A stretch of DNA of 64,000 nt from Hoeflea prorocentri. GTDB taxonomy: Bacteria > Pseudomonadota > Alphaproteobacteria > Rhizobiales > Rhizobiaceae. The notes beneath the pieces were generated by a model. That model was not told the origin of the DNA. It saw only the letters and a program-made list of their open reading frames with translations, and did no database searches. The position numbers and the translations under genes were made by a program. The DNA is taken from NCBI RefSeq assembly GCF_027944115.1, contig NZ_JAPJZI010000001.1, positions 124,001 through 188,000 on the forward strand. The letters run 5' to 3'. Every line of letters starts with the position of its first letter. Position 1 is the first letter of the stretch. Below, in pieces: positions 35,049-43,265 of the stretch.

Positions 35049-36698
35049 ATGGATTGTGACGTCATCGTCGTGGGCGCCGGCCTTGCGGGACTCGTTGCTG
35101 CAGCTGAGCTTGCCGATGCGGGCAAATCGGTCATCATTGTCGACCAGGAAAACGAGAACAATATCGGCGGTCAGGCCTTCTGGTCCTTCGGAGGCCTGTT
35201 TTTTGTCGATTCACCTGAACAGCGGCGGCTGCGTATTCGCGACAGCCATGCACTCGCCTGGCAGGACTGGCAGGGATCTGCTGGTTTCGACCGGGAGGAA
35301 GATCACTGGCCGCGCCGCTGGGCCGAAGCTTATGTCGATTTTGCCGCCGGTGAGAAACGCCCTTGGCTTCACCAGCAGGGCGTTCGCTGGTTCCCGGTTG
35401 TAGGATGGGCCGAACGCGGCGGTGCGTTGTCCGACGGTCACGGCAATTCGGTTCCCCGCTTCCATATCACCTGGGGTACTGGCCCCGGCCTTCTCGCCCC
35501 GTTCGAACGGCGGGTCCGCGAGGGTGTTGCACGCGGCAAGGTGCGACTGTGTTTCCGCCATCAGGTGGACGACATTGTCGTAACGGATGGCCGGGTGACG
35601 GGCGTCAGCGGCAGTTTGCTGGAAGAAACGGATGCGCCGCGGGCCGTGCAATCTTCTCGTGAAGTGACCGGGACATTCTCTTTCGCTGCCGGCGCGGTGA
35701 TCGTCACGTCCGGTGGCATTGGCGGAAATCATGACCTGGTGCGCAAAAACTGGCCGCGCGAACGCCTTGGCGAACCGCCATCAACGATGGTGTCAGGCGT
35801 GCCGCATCATGTCGACGGCAGAATGCTGCAGATCAGCGAGGATGCGGGTGCAGCGATCATCAATTCAGACCGCATGTGGCACTACACCGAAGGCGTGAAG
35901 AACTGGGATCCTATCTGGCCGAAACACGGCATCCGTGTTCTGCCCGGTCCATCCTCGTTCTGGTGTGATGCAAAGGGCAACCGGATGCCGATCCCGTGCC
36001 TGCCGGGTTTCGATACGCTGTCCACCCTGGGTCACATCATGAAGACCGGCTATGACTACAGCTGGTTCGTTCTGACCCAATCGATCATCGAAAAGGAATT
36101 CGCGCTTTCCGGTTCGGAGCAGAACCCCGATCTCACGGAAAAGAGCATTGCGAAGGTTTTGCAACGGGTGCGCAAGGGCGCCCCGGCACCGGTGGAAGCC
36201 TTCAAGGAAAAGGGAGAAGACTTCGTCGTTCGTGATACGCTTGATGCGCTGGTGGATGGAATGAATGCGCTCACGGGAGAAGATCTGATCAATCTCGACC
36301 ATCTGCTTGCGCAAATCGAAGGACGCGACCGCGAGATAGAAAACCCGTATTCCAAGGATCTTCAGATTGTCGCCATGCGTGGCGCCCGCAACTTTATCGG
36401 CGACAAGCTTATCCGCACGGCAAAGCCGCATCGCCTCCTCGATCCGAAACATGGGCCGCTCATTGCGGTGCGGCTGAACATTTTGACCCGCAAGACGCTT
36501 GGCGGCATCCACACCGATCTTTCCGCCCGGGTACTGGACCGGACCGGTAATGTGATCGAGGGCCTTTATGCAGCCGGCGAAGCGGCAGGTTTTGGCGGCG
36601 GCGGCATGCACGGTTACAATGCGCTCGAAGGAACCTTCCTCGGCGGCTGCATCTTTTCAGGCCGCACGGCCGGACGGGCGGCATCCGGCGCTGTCTGA
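35049..36698 (+). CDS. FAD-binding dehydrogenase (fumarate reductase/KstD-like)
   Basis: A 549-residue flavoprotein. VIVVGAGLAGLVAAAELADAG is the FAD beta-alpha-beta fold, NNIGGQAFWSFGGLF the conserved block after it, and LYAAGEAAGFGGGGMHGYNALEGTFLGG the C-terminal FAD contact. It fits the FAD-binding_2 family of ketosteroid and succinate/fumarate-type dehydrogenases. The substrate is unknown. GGAGGAAAG just before the ATG at 35049 fixes the start; the frame to 35019 lacks one. It follows the MotB-like gene and precedes a cupin gene, perhaps as one unit. Confidence 0.82.
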   Translation: MDCDVIVVGAGLAGLVAAAELADAGKSVIIVDQENENNIGGQAFWSFGGLFFVDSPEQRRLRIRDSHALAWQDWQGSAGFDREEDHWPRRWAEAYVDFAAGEKRPWLHQQGVRWFPVVGWAERGGALSDGHGNSVPRFHITWGTGPGLLAPFERRVREGVARGKVRLCFRHQVDDIVVTDGRVTGVSGSLLEETDAPRAVQSSREVTGTFSFAAGAVIVTSGGIGGNHDLVRKNWPRERLGEPPSTMVSGVPHHVDGRMLQISEDAGAAIINSDRMWHYTEGVKNWDPIWPKHGIRVLPGPSSFWCDAKGNRMPIPCLPGFDTLSTLGHIMKTGYDYSWFVLTQSIIEKEFALSGSEQNPDLTEKSIAKVLQRVRKGAPAPVEAFKEKGEDFVVRDTLDALVDGMNALTGEDLINLDHLLAQIEGRDREIENPYSKDLQIVAMRGARNFIGDKLIRTAKPHRLLDPKHGPLIAVRLNILTRKTLGGIHTDLSARVLDRTGNVIEGLYAAGEAAGFGGGGMHGYNALEGTFLGGCIFSGRTAGRAASGAV

Positions 36699-36733
36699 TT
36701 CCAACCGACGAAAAGACTTGGAGACTGCAGGTG

Positions 36734-37237
36734 ATGCGTAAGAACCCTGGTCCCGTTGCCCGGATTGCCGATCTTGAACGTGAGCCTTTCAGTCAGGGCA
36801 CGTCATATGAGAGCCAGGATACGCCGCTTGGCGAGCGGCTTGGTCTGACCGCGATCGGCGCGACCTATATTGAAGTTCCGCCCGGCAAATCCAGCTGCCC
36901 GTTTCACAACCATCACATGGAAGACGAGATGTTCGTCATTCTTGGGGGACAGGCTGAGTACCGTTTTGGCGACCGGAGTTTCGAGGTCAAAGCCGGTGAT
37001 GTGCTTGGCGCGCCGAGAGGTGGTCCCGAAACGGCCCACAAGCTGACCAACACGGGCGAAGCTGTGTTGCGCTATATCGCTGTTTCCAGCAAGGCCGATG
37101 TGGAATTGTGCGAATACCCCGACAGCGGCAAGTTTCTTGTCAGCGACAGGCGCGATCCGACAGGGCCAGCCAGTTTCCGTCATATCGGCCGGGCAGATAG
37201 CAGTCTTGACTATTGGGACGGCGAGGACGGCTCCTGA
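36734..37237 (+). CDS. Cupin-domain protein
   Basis: A 167-residue protein with one cupin barrel. CPFHNHHMEDEMFVILGGQAEYRFGD is cupin motif 1 (two to three His and a Glu for a metal), and GDVLGAPRGGPETAHKLTN motif 2. It could be a small metal-dependent isomerase, dioxygenase or sugar-binding protein; sequence does not decide. It lies about 35 bases after the FAD dehydrogenase and could act in the same pathway. An in-frame GTG at 36731 may also be used. Confidence 0.75.
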   Translation: MRKNPGPVARIADLEREPFSQGTSYESQDTPLGERLGLTAIGATYIEVPPGKSSCPFHNHHMEDEMFVILGGQAEYRFGDRSFEVKAGDVLGAPRGGPETAHKLTNTGEAVLRYIAVSSKADVELCEYPDSGKFLVSDRRDPTGPASFRHIGRADSSLDYWDGEDGS

Positions 37238-37251
37238 GTGCGCCAGGCCAA

Positions 37252-37728
37252 CTATGCCTGACGATGGGAAAGCCTGTCGCCGATCAATGCCGCGCGCTCG
37301 CGATCTTTTTTGCGGCCGAAACGCAAAAACAGCGTGTGCTGTTCTTCAAGCGAAGGTACAAACACCGTTGCACCGGCCCAATCGACCGCAATCCGGCTTT
37401 CCAGCCTTACCGGATTCCAATGGCCGTTTTCATGAAGATGCAGATCGGCGAGCAGATCGATGGGCAGCAGGCCCTCGATACAGATGCGAGCAAACGGGTC
37501 TGATCGGAAATGCGGATCGGGCTGGGGAGGCGGGACCGGCTGTTTCCAGTAATCCAGGAACACGAGCGCCGAAGCACGATCGGTGAAAAGGTCAATATCG
37601 TGCGGTTCACCGATATCGATCCCGCTCAAGACAAGCGCGCCGCTGCCGATGATCCACCAGTTGCCGCTGGCGGCCGGAGCCGCATTTGCGATGGCGTGCA
37701 GCGTTTCGGCGAGCCTTTGCCCCGGCAT
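37252..37728 (-). CDS. Nucleotidyltransferase-fold protein of unknown function
   Basis: A 158-residue protein. WWIIGSGALVLSGIDIGEPHDIDLFTD has the GS/GG...DxD pattern of the minimal nucleotidyltransferase fold, as in MNT and AbiEii-like proteins, with the acidic pair at DID. The C-terminal half has LPIDLLADLHLHENG and VFVPSLEEQHTLFLRFGRKKDRERAALI, similar to the helical region of these proteins. The ATG at 37728 abuts the TAG of the ABC exporter, so it is cotranscribed with it. No HEPN or other toxin partner is next to it. Confidence 0.65.
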   Translation of the reverse strand: MPGQRLAETLHAIANAAPAASGNWWIIGSGALVLSGIDIGEPHDIDLFTDRASALVFLDYWKQPVPPPQPDPHFRSDPFARICIEGLLPIDLLADLHLHENGHWNPVRLESRIAVDWAGATVFVPSLEEQHTLFLRFGRKKDRERAALIGDRLSHRQA

Positions 37729-39531
37729 CTATTGCGCCGCTTCGGTTTCGGATGGCTCGTCGTGGTGAAACTGCAGCCGGGCAAGGCGTGCATACATGCC
37801 GCCTTTCTTCACGAGGCTTGCATGGTTGCCTTCCTCAACGATCCGACCGTGATCCATGACCAGGATACGATCTGCCTTTTTGACGGTCGCCAGCCGGTGC
37901 GCAACCACGAGGGTGGTGCGTCCCTTCATCAGGGCATTGAGAGCCGTTTGCACAAGCGTTTCGCTCTCCGCGTCCAGTGCCGATGTCGCCTCGTCAAGGA
38001 GAAGGATCGGTGCGTCTTTCAAAAGCGCCCGGGCAATGGCGATGCGCTGGCGCTGTCCGCCCGAAAGCGTGATGCCGCGCTCTCCGACAAGCGTGTCATA
38101 TCCGTTTTCCATGCGGGCGATGAACGGGTCGGCCAATGCGGCTTTAGCGGCGTCCAGTATGTCTGCTTCGGTGGCATCGGGCCTGCCGAAAGCAATATTG
38201 TCCCTGATCGAACTTGCAAAAATCGCAACATCCTGCGGCACGCTGGCGAGGCGCTGGCGGACGGCAACAGGATCGGCCTGCTTTACATCAACGTCATCCA
38301 ACAGGATTGCACCGCTCTCGGGATCGTAGAAACGGCTGATCAGGGAAAACAGCGTGCTCTTTCCCGCTCCCGACGGCCCGACGATCGCGACAGTCTCCCC
38401 TGGCTGAATGGAAAAAGACAGGCCGTCCAGAATTGGTTCGTCAGGGCGCGCCGGATAGGAGAACACAACGTCGCGAAAGGCGACGGAACCAAGCGGCGGC
38501 TCAGGCAGCGGCTTGGGGTGCGGCGGCGCTGCGATGGCCGGTGCTTCGTCAAGCAGCTCCGTCAACCGTTCGGCGGCCCCTGCTGCCTGTGAGACCTCGC
38601 CCCAGACCTCAGACAGGGAGCCCAGGCTCGAAGCGGCAAGGATCGAATAGAGCAGGAACTGGCCCAGCGTTCCGGCCGACATTTCGCCGCCAAGAACGCT
38701 GTGCGCCCCGAACCAGAGGATGCCGACAATGCTGCCGAAAATCATCAAAATCGCGAAACCGGTCAGGAATGCCCGGGCGCGTACCGCTGCACGTGCAGCT
38801 ATGAAGGCGCTTTCGACCGCATCGGCATATCGTCTGTTGGCCGTCGGTTCGCCGTTGAAGGCCTGCACGGTTCGCGATGCGCCGATTGCCTCGCTTGCGT
38901 AGGCCGTCGCGTCGGCAAGGGTATCCTGTGCTTCGCGAGAGCGGCCACGAACTGACCGGCCAAAGCCCACGAGCGGGAAGACGATGATCGGAATGGCAAT
39001 CAGCACCAGGCCGGACAGGCCCGGGCTGGTGACGATCATCATGACCACCGCGCCGAGACACAGGATTGTGTTGCGCAGAGCCATGGAGGCGGTGGCGCCT
39101 ACCGCGGACTTGATTTGTGTGGTGTCGGCGCTCAGTCGCGAGACAATTTCGCCGGATTTGTTGGCGTCGAAGAAGGATGGCGACAACTCGGTGACATGGC
39201 TGAACACATCGCGCCTGAGATCGGAGACGACCCGCTCTCCAATCGTGATCACGAAGTAGTAGCGCATGGCGCTGGCGAGCGCGAGAAGCGACGCGATAAC
39301 CAGGAGCATGGTGAAATAGTTGTTGATGAAACCGACATCGGCATCGGTGAAGCCATGGTCAATCATGCGCCGCACTGCGAGCGGCAGGGCAAGGGTCGTT
39401 CCGGCGGCAAGAAGCAATGCCACTATCGCCCCGCTGACCAGTCCGCGATACCGGAGAATATAGGGAAATAATCGCGCGAGCGGTCTCATCGACCGCATGC
39501 GGCTGGCGTTGTCACGAGTATTTTCCGCCAA
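37729..39531 (-). CDS. ABC exporter, fused permease and ATPase (MsbA-like)
   Basis: A 600-residue half-transporter. Six membrane helices occupy residues 25-310. The ATPase domain carries GPSGAGKSTLFSL (Walker A), LSGGQRQRIAIARALLKD (signature), ILLLDEATSALDAESE (Walker B/D-loop) and VVAHRLATVKKADRI (H-loop). Domain order and length match lipid A/lipid and multidrug exporters. It likely works as a homodimer in the inner membrane. The next gene on the strand is the nucleotidyltransferase-like one. The substrate is unknown. Confidence 0.92.
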   Translation of the reverse strand: MAENTRDNASRMRSMRPLARLFPYILRYRGLVSGAIVALLLAAGTTLALPLAVRRMIDHGFTDADVGFINNYFTMLLVIASLLALASAMRYYFVITIGERVVSDLRRDVFSHVTELSPSFFDANKSGEIVSRLSADTTQIKSAVGATASMALRNTILCLGAVVMMIVTSPGLSGLVLIAIPIIVFPLVGFGRSVRGRSREAQDTLADATAYASEAIGASRTVQAFNGEPTANRRYADAVESAFIAARAAVRARAFLTGFAILMIFGSIVGILWFGAHSVLGGEMSAGTLGQFLLYSILAASSLGSLSEVWGEVSQAAGAAERLTELLDEAPAIAAPPHPKPLPEPPLGSVAFRDVVFSYPARPDEPILDGLSFSIQPGETVAIVGPSGAGKSTLFSLISRFYDPESGAILLDDVDVKQADPVAVRQRLASVPQDVAIFASSIRDNIAFGRPDATEADILDAAKAALADPFIARMENGYDTLVGERGITLSGGQRQRIAIARALLKDAPILLLDEATSALDAESETLVQTALNALMKGRTTLVVAHRLATVKKADRILVMDHGRIVEEGNHASLVKKGGMYARLARLQFHHDEPSETEAAQ

Positions 39532-39717
39532 TGCTTTGTTCCGTTGTAAACCGGCGGCAAAAAACCGCTGTCCCTCTTGTCAGTTTTCAGCCCTTCATGT
39601 ATAGGCTCGCCATCGAATTGGGAAGCCGTGACCTTTCGGGTATGCGGCTTTGTTTATGACATGGGCCGGTTTGCCGCAGTTGTCTGCGCCCGGGCCGGAC
39701 TTTTGCAGGACATAGCA

Positions 39718-39939
39718 ATGAAAGCTGATATCCATCCCGACTATCACATGATCAAAGTGGTCATGACCGATGGCACAGAATATGAGACGCGCTCGACCTG
39801 GGGTGCTGAAGGTGACACGATGACACTGGAAATCGATCCGAAGGCCCATCCGGCCTGGACCGGCGGTCATCAGCATCTGCTTGATCGCGGCGGTCGCGTT
39901 TCGAAGTTCAAGAAGCGGTTTGAAGGTCTCGGACTGTAA
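39718..39939 (+). CDS. rpmE: Ribosomal protein bL31 (zinc-free)
   Basis: A 73-residue protein: [19 protein letters not shown] at the start and [18 protein letters not shown] at the end. It has no cysteine, so it is the zinc-independent type. The ATG at 39718 is the conserved start; the longer frame back to 39577 is not family-like. It is divergent from the ABC exporter and ends in a strong terminator. Confidence 0.95.
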   Translation: MKADIHPDYHMIKVVMTDGTEYETRSTWGAEGDTMTLEIDPKAHPAWTGGHQHLLDRGGRVSKFKKRFEGLGL

Positions 39940-39971
39940 AACGCGTTTCCGGCATACGCCGGTCTGAACAG

Positions 39972-40003
39972 AAAACCCCGCTCGAAACGAGCGGGGTTTT
40001 TTT
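39972..40003 (+). terminator. Terminator after rpmE
   Basis: A perfect 11-bp stem (AACCCCGCTCG/CGAGCGGGGTT) with loop AAA, followed by a run of seven T. Confidence 0.92.
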
Positions 40004-40036
40004 GTTTGCCGGAACGCTGCCGGCAATTTGAATTTT

Positions 40037-40555
40037 CTAGTTGTTGCCGAAGGCCGTCTTCAGAAGCGAGAGTTGCGCCTGGACCGAATTCTCATTGTCC
40101 GGTGTGGACGGCGTATTGCTCTTGCGATGATAGATTTCCTTGTCCAGAAGTGCGACGCGCGCCTGGAGGCGCAGCGAACGTTCGACAAGGTCGCGAAATG
40201 CTTCGGGCAGATCGTCCCAGCCCGGTGCGCTGCGGTCGCAGGCAAAACCGTCGAGGCGGACCTTGGTCTTTTCGGCAATCACCTGTTCGCGGGTCATCTC
40301 GCCATTGTTGACGGCGCGCTGCAAGAGCAGCCAGGACGCCATCTGCATCAGGCGCGTGGTCAGGCGCATGGATTCAGCGGCATAAAGCACGGACGCCATG
40401 CGCGGGAGCGCTTTGGCAGCCACGCGGCCCGTTCCGTCCAGATAGGCGGCCGTTTCCTCAACCAGTCCCATTCCTTCCGAATAAAGCGTGCGGAAGGAAG
40501 CGGACGATGTGATGCGCTCCGCAAACTGGATTGTATTCTTGTTGGTATCAGCCAT
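40037..40555 (-). CDS. rcdA: DUF1465 protein, RcdA-like regulator of CtrA degradation
   Basis: A 172-residue helical protein. FRTLYSEGMGLVEETAAYLDG and MASVLYAAESMRLTTRLMQMASWLLLQRAV are the conserved DUF1465 helices. In Caulobacter the family member RcdA is an adaptor that helps ClpXP degrade CtrA. The C-terminal tail (about 140-172) is polar and probably flexible, also as in RcdA. The long gap upstream holds two perfect CtrA boxes. The symbol is given on the family resemblance and the function is inferred. Confidence 0.75.
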   Translation of the reverse strand: MADTNKNTIQFAERITSSASFRTLYSEGMGLVEETAAYLDGTGRVAAKALPRMASVLYAAESMRLTTRLMQMASWLLLQRAVNNGEMTREQVIAEKTKVRLDGFACDRSAPGWDDLPEAFRDLVERSLRLQARVALLDKEIYHRKSNTPSTPDNENSVQAQLSLLKTAFGNN

Positions 40556-40681
40556 GCCCAATGCCTCGTTCGGTGCGAATAATACAATAATATAAACACA
40601 ACAAGCCGCAGCTCCGCCGTACCCGTACCGCCGCTTGCCGCCTCACAGTGGGGCTTGCCGGCTTGCAACGCAAGGCAATTC

Positions 40682-40696
40682 TTAAGGAAGGGTTAA
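40682..40696 (-). promoter_or_regulatory. CtrA box, TTAA-N7-TTAA (proximal)
   Basis: Reads TTAAGGAAGGGTTAA, followed by C: a perfect match to the alphaproteobacterial CtrA consensus. It lies about 130 bases upstream of the rcdA-like start codon, downstream of the DUF1192 terminator. Confidence 0.7.
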
Positions 40697-40762
40697 CGGC
40701 TTTCAGCCTCTGATAACCAAAGTGCAACAGCCCGTTTTTTGCTGAAAATTGAGGCTTTGGGC

Positions 40763-40789
40763 AAAAAAAAAGAGCCGCGACGCGGCTCT
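40763..40789 (-). terminator. Terminator after the DUF1192 gene
   Basis: On the minus strand an AGAGCCGCG/CGCGGCTCT stem with a very short loop runs into nine T. It separates DUF1192 from the rcdA-like gene. Confidence 0.8.
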
Positions 40790-40884
40790 CAGAAGTTTAA
40801 CAGGGAGGCATCAAACAGAATGACATCTTGTCACTCAGTCCGAATCCAGAAGAACTGGATGTATATGATAATGATCCGTAAAGC

Positions 40885-40899
40885 TTAACGCAGGGTTAA
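40885..40899 (-). promoter_or_regulatory. CtrA box, TTAA-N7-TTAA (distal)
   Basis: Reads TTAACGCAGGGTTAA, followed by C. It is 330 bases upstream of the rcdA-like start and 60 bases past the DUF1192 stop, beyond the terminator, so its role is less clear than the proximal one. Confidence 0.55.
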
Positions 40900-40958
40900 C
40901 GGCCTTAAGAAAATGCGAATTTTTAAAAGCTGTTTACCATCCTGCGCGCCCGGTGCCG

Positions 40959-41147
40959 CTAGCGAAACAGCGATTCCGCGGCGTTCTTGCTTTTCTCCTT
41001 TGAGGACCTTTCAGTCTCCAGCCGCTCGATCTCCTGTTGCAGCATCGAAATGCGCTCCTGCAGCTCATCCACGGAAATCATGGACAGATCGCAGCCGATT
41101 TCATGGGTCAGGGGCTTTTTCTGCGGCTCGTCCTCAAAAATAGACAT
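40959..41147 (-). CDS. DUF1192 small protein
   Basis: A 62-residue protein: FEDEPQKKPLTHEIGCDLSMISVDELQERI, then a coiled coil QQEIERLETERSSKE. The first part, with the HEIGxDLSxxSVxEL pattern, is the DUF1192 core. The ATG at 41147 follows GGAGGAAA. It is divergent from the quinone oxidoreductase gene. The function is unknown; in this order the gene commonly lies near DUF1465 and rpmE. Confidence 0.87.
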   Translation of the reverse strand: MSIFEDEPQKKPLTHEIGCDLSMISVDELQERISMLQQEIERLETERSSKEKSKNAAESLFR

Positions 41148-41240
41148 CGTTTCCTCCATGGGCATTGCTGATTTTGAATGATATGGGAAATGCAAAAGGG
41201 AATCCAACCAGACTGGGCGGGCAGGAGCCGCCGGACAATC

Positions 41241-42221
41241 ATGAAAGCCATTGAAATCCGTGAACCGGGAGGACCGGAAGTTCTCGTCGCCGTCGAGCGA
41301 CCGATGCCGGAGCCGGCCGCCGGTGAACTGCTGATTGCCGTCAAGGCTGCCGGTGTCAACCGTCCCGACTGTCTGCAGCGCATGGGTGCATATCCACCGC
41401 CACCGGGCGCGCCGGACATACCGGGCCTGGAGGTCGCGGGACTGGTTGAGGCGGTGGGCGATGGTGTCGGCGCTTTCAAGGTCGGTGATCCGGTCTGTGC
41501 GCTGGTGCCGGGGGGTGGCTATGCCGAATACTGCACGGTGCATGAAACCAACGCGCTCCCCGTTCCCGCCGGCTTCAGCTTCGGTGAAGCAGCGGCGATC
41601 CCGGAAACCTACTTCACCGTGTGGAACAATGTCTTCCAGCGTGGCGGGCTGCAATCCGGCGAGACCCTGCTGGTCCATGGCGGCTCGTCTGGAATCGGAA
41701 CGACGGCGATACAGCTTGCCAGGCATTTCGGGGCCAAGGTGATGGTGACCGCAGGCTCAAAGGACAAATGCAAGGCCTGTCTTGATCTCGGCGCCGATCT
41801 CGCCATCAATTACCGCGAGGACGATTTTGTTGCCGTTGTCAAGGAAGAGACGGGAGGTGAGGGGGCAGATCTCATTCTCGATATGGTGGGCGGGGACTAT
41901 ATCTCCCGCAACTATGACGTTGCAGCGGTAGAGGGGCGGATCGTTCAGATCGCCTTTTTGCAGGGCGCCCGGGTCGAGGCGGATTTTTCAAAGCTGATGA
42001 TGAAACGGCTCGTGCATACCGGCTCCACCCTTCGTGCGCGCTCCGTCGTCTTCAAATCCGATATTGCCTCGGAGCTCAGACGTAAAGTCTGGCCTCTGCT
42101 TTCCAGGCGCGCCGTTGCGCCCGTCATGGACACGATGTTTCCGCTTGAGCGTGCATCCGCGGCCCATGCCCGCATGGAAGAGGGCGATCATATCGGCAAG
42201 ATCGTTCTCGACGTTGGATAG
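41241..42221 (+). CDS. NAD(P)H-quinone oxidoreductase (zinc-free MDR family)
   Basis: A 326-residue medium-chain reductase of the quinone-oxidoreductase/PIG3 type. NRPDCLQRMGAYPPPPGAPDIPGLEVAG and GDGVGAFKVGDPVCALVPGGGYAEY form the GroES-like half; LLVHGGSSGIGTTAIQLARHFGAKV is the NADP fold. It lacks the zinc ligand set of alcohol dehydrogenases. It probably reduces quinones or enones. The ATG at 41241 is chosen as the family start; the frame to 41178 has no family-like residues. A small membrane-protein gene follows 9 bases later. Confidence 0.88.
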   Translation: MKAIEIREPGGPEVLVAVERPMPEPAAGELLIAVKAAGVNRPDCLQRMGAYPPPPGAPDIPGLEVAGLVEAVGDGVGAFKVGDPVCALVPGGGYAEYCTVHETNALPVPAGFSFGEAAAIPETYFTVWNNVFQRGGLQSGETLLVHGGSSGIGTTAIQLARHFGAKVMVTAGSKDKCKACLDLGADLAINYREDDFVAVVKEETGGEGADLILDMVGGDYISRNYDVAAVEGRIVQIAFLQGARVEADFSKLMMKRLVHTGSTLRARSVVFKSDIASELRRKVWPLLSRRAVAPVMDTMFPLERASAAHARMEEGDHIGKIVLDVG

Positions 42222-42230
42222 CGGGCGGCC

Positions 42231-42386
42231 ATGACCAAAGTAATTGCAATCGTTCTTCTGCTGGCGATGATCGCCCATCTGATCAGGCCGCTGGGTCTTC
42301 CGGGTCTCAAGCGGCGTGGTGACTTCTGGAAGATCGCGGTCTTTGCATTTCTGGCGATGATGGTTGTGGTCGTTTTCCAGCTTTAG
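42231..42386 (+). CDS. Small two-helix membrane protein
   Basis: A 51-residue protein: KVIAIVLLLAMIAHLI as the first helix, GLPGLKRRGDFWK as a short basic loop, and IAVFAFLAMMVVVVFQL as the second. It begins 9 bases after the oxidoreductase stop and overlaps nothing. Membership in a known family is not clear to me, but the reading frame is used right to the edge of the convergent SGNH gene and fits codon use here. The role is unknown. Confidence 0.65.
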   Translation: MTKVIAIVLLLAMIAHLIRPLGLPGLKRRGDFWKIAVFAFLAMMVVVVFQL

Positions 42387-42390
42387 GCTG

Positions 42391-43158
42391 CTATTGTGCC
42401 GCCTCGGCGTGTTCCGTTTTCGTCGTGGCTGGCTCGCCTGCATCTTCCAGAATCGTGTCGGCAAGAAGCTCGGCCCAATACCGATAGCCGGCGGCGCCGG
42501 CATGAAAGCCGTCTTCGGAAAAGCCGGCGGGATCATGGGGATAGAGTTGCGCCGCCGCCATGGCGAAACGCTCCTTGCAGAGCTGCCTTCCCATGCGATT
42601 GATGATCGAGGCGCGCATGTGAAGGATGTGCGCAAGCAGCGGCGGCAGGCTTGGCACCATCCGCATATCGATAACCGGGGACCACAGGATAACAGCTTCC
42701 GGCCATTTGGCCCGAAGGGCGTAGAGCAGTCCGCCGAAGCCGCGCTTGAACTTCTTTGCCGTCACGAAGTTCTTTGCGTCATTTGTACCGGCAGCGATAA
42801 TGATGTGTGTGTAATCGATCCGTTCAAGATTTGGCACGACATGATCACGGATCTCGGCGCAGACGGCCGAATTGGCACCGGCGTTGCGCCAGCTTACGCT
42901 CTTGCCGGTCCGCTCATAGAGAATTGCTGCAAGTTGTGCTCCGACGGTTTCCGATACATCGTCGACACCGACGCCGGCGGCAGACGAATCTCCCACGACA
43001 AGCAGGCGCAACGGTGCAATATCTGCCTGCCCGGCGACACCGAACGGCCTGCCTTGAGGCGGGCTGAGGCGCGGCGTGCCTGCCCGCACCCGAAGGCCTG
43101 ACACAATGGCGACCGGCGCGAGCAGCCAACTCGCAATGCCATAAAAGAGATGTTTCAT
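42391..43158 (-). CDS. SGNH/GDSL hydrolase
   Basis: A 255-residue esterase-type protein. LLVVGDSSAAGVGVDDV has the nucleophile Ser in a GDS block; the Gly and AGTND in HIIIAAGTNDAKNF are blocks II and III; DGFHAGAAGY near the C-terminus has the Asp and His of block V. The N-terminal 20 residues (FYGIASWLLAPVAIVSGL) form a membrane helix or signal anchor. It may deacetylate a cell-surface polymer or a lipid; the target is unknown. Confidence 0.87.
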   Translation of the reverse strand: MKHLFYGIASWLLAPVAIVSGLRVRAGTPRLSPPQGRPFGVAGQADIAPLRLLVVGDSSAAGVGVDDVSETVGAQLAAILYERTGKSVSWRNAGANSAVCAEIRDHVVPNLERIDYTHIIIAAGTNDAKNFVTAKKFKRGFGGLLYALRAKWPEAVILWSPVIDMRMVPSLPPLLAHILHMRASIINRMGRQLCKERFAMAAAQLYPHDPAGFSEDGFHAGAAGYRYWAELLADTILEDAGEPATTKTEHAEAAQ

Positions 43159-43265
43159 CGCTCGCCAAAAGCCCTCTGCTCGCGGCCCGCCATTTCAAGG
43201 CAGGCCGTAAGCCATGACGCCCCAGCTTGCAGGTGCTGTCAAGCGTGCCGGGTGTGGCTGTGGTC

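Larger units (their letters stand above)
40556..40958. other. Gap between rcdA-like and DUF1192 genes
   Basis: About 400 bases with no gene. Contents: a CtrA box at 40682-40696, a minus-strand terminator at 40763-40789, and a second CtrA box at 40885-40899. The rcdA-like promoter should be on the left of the terminator. Confidence 0.8.
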
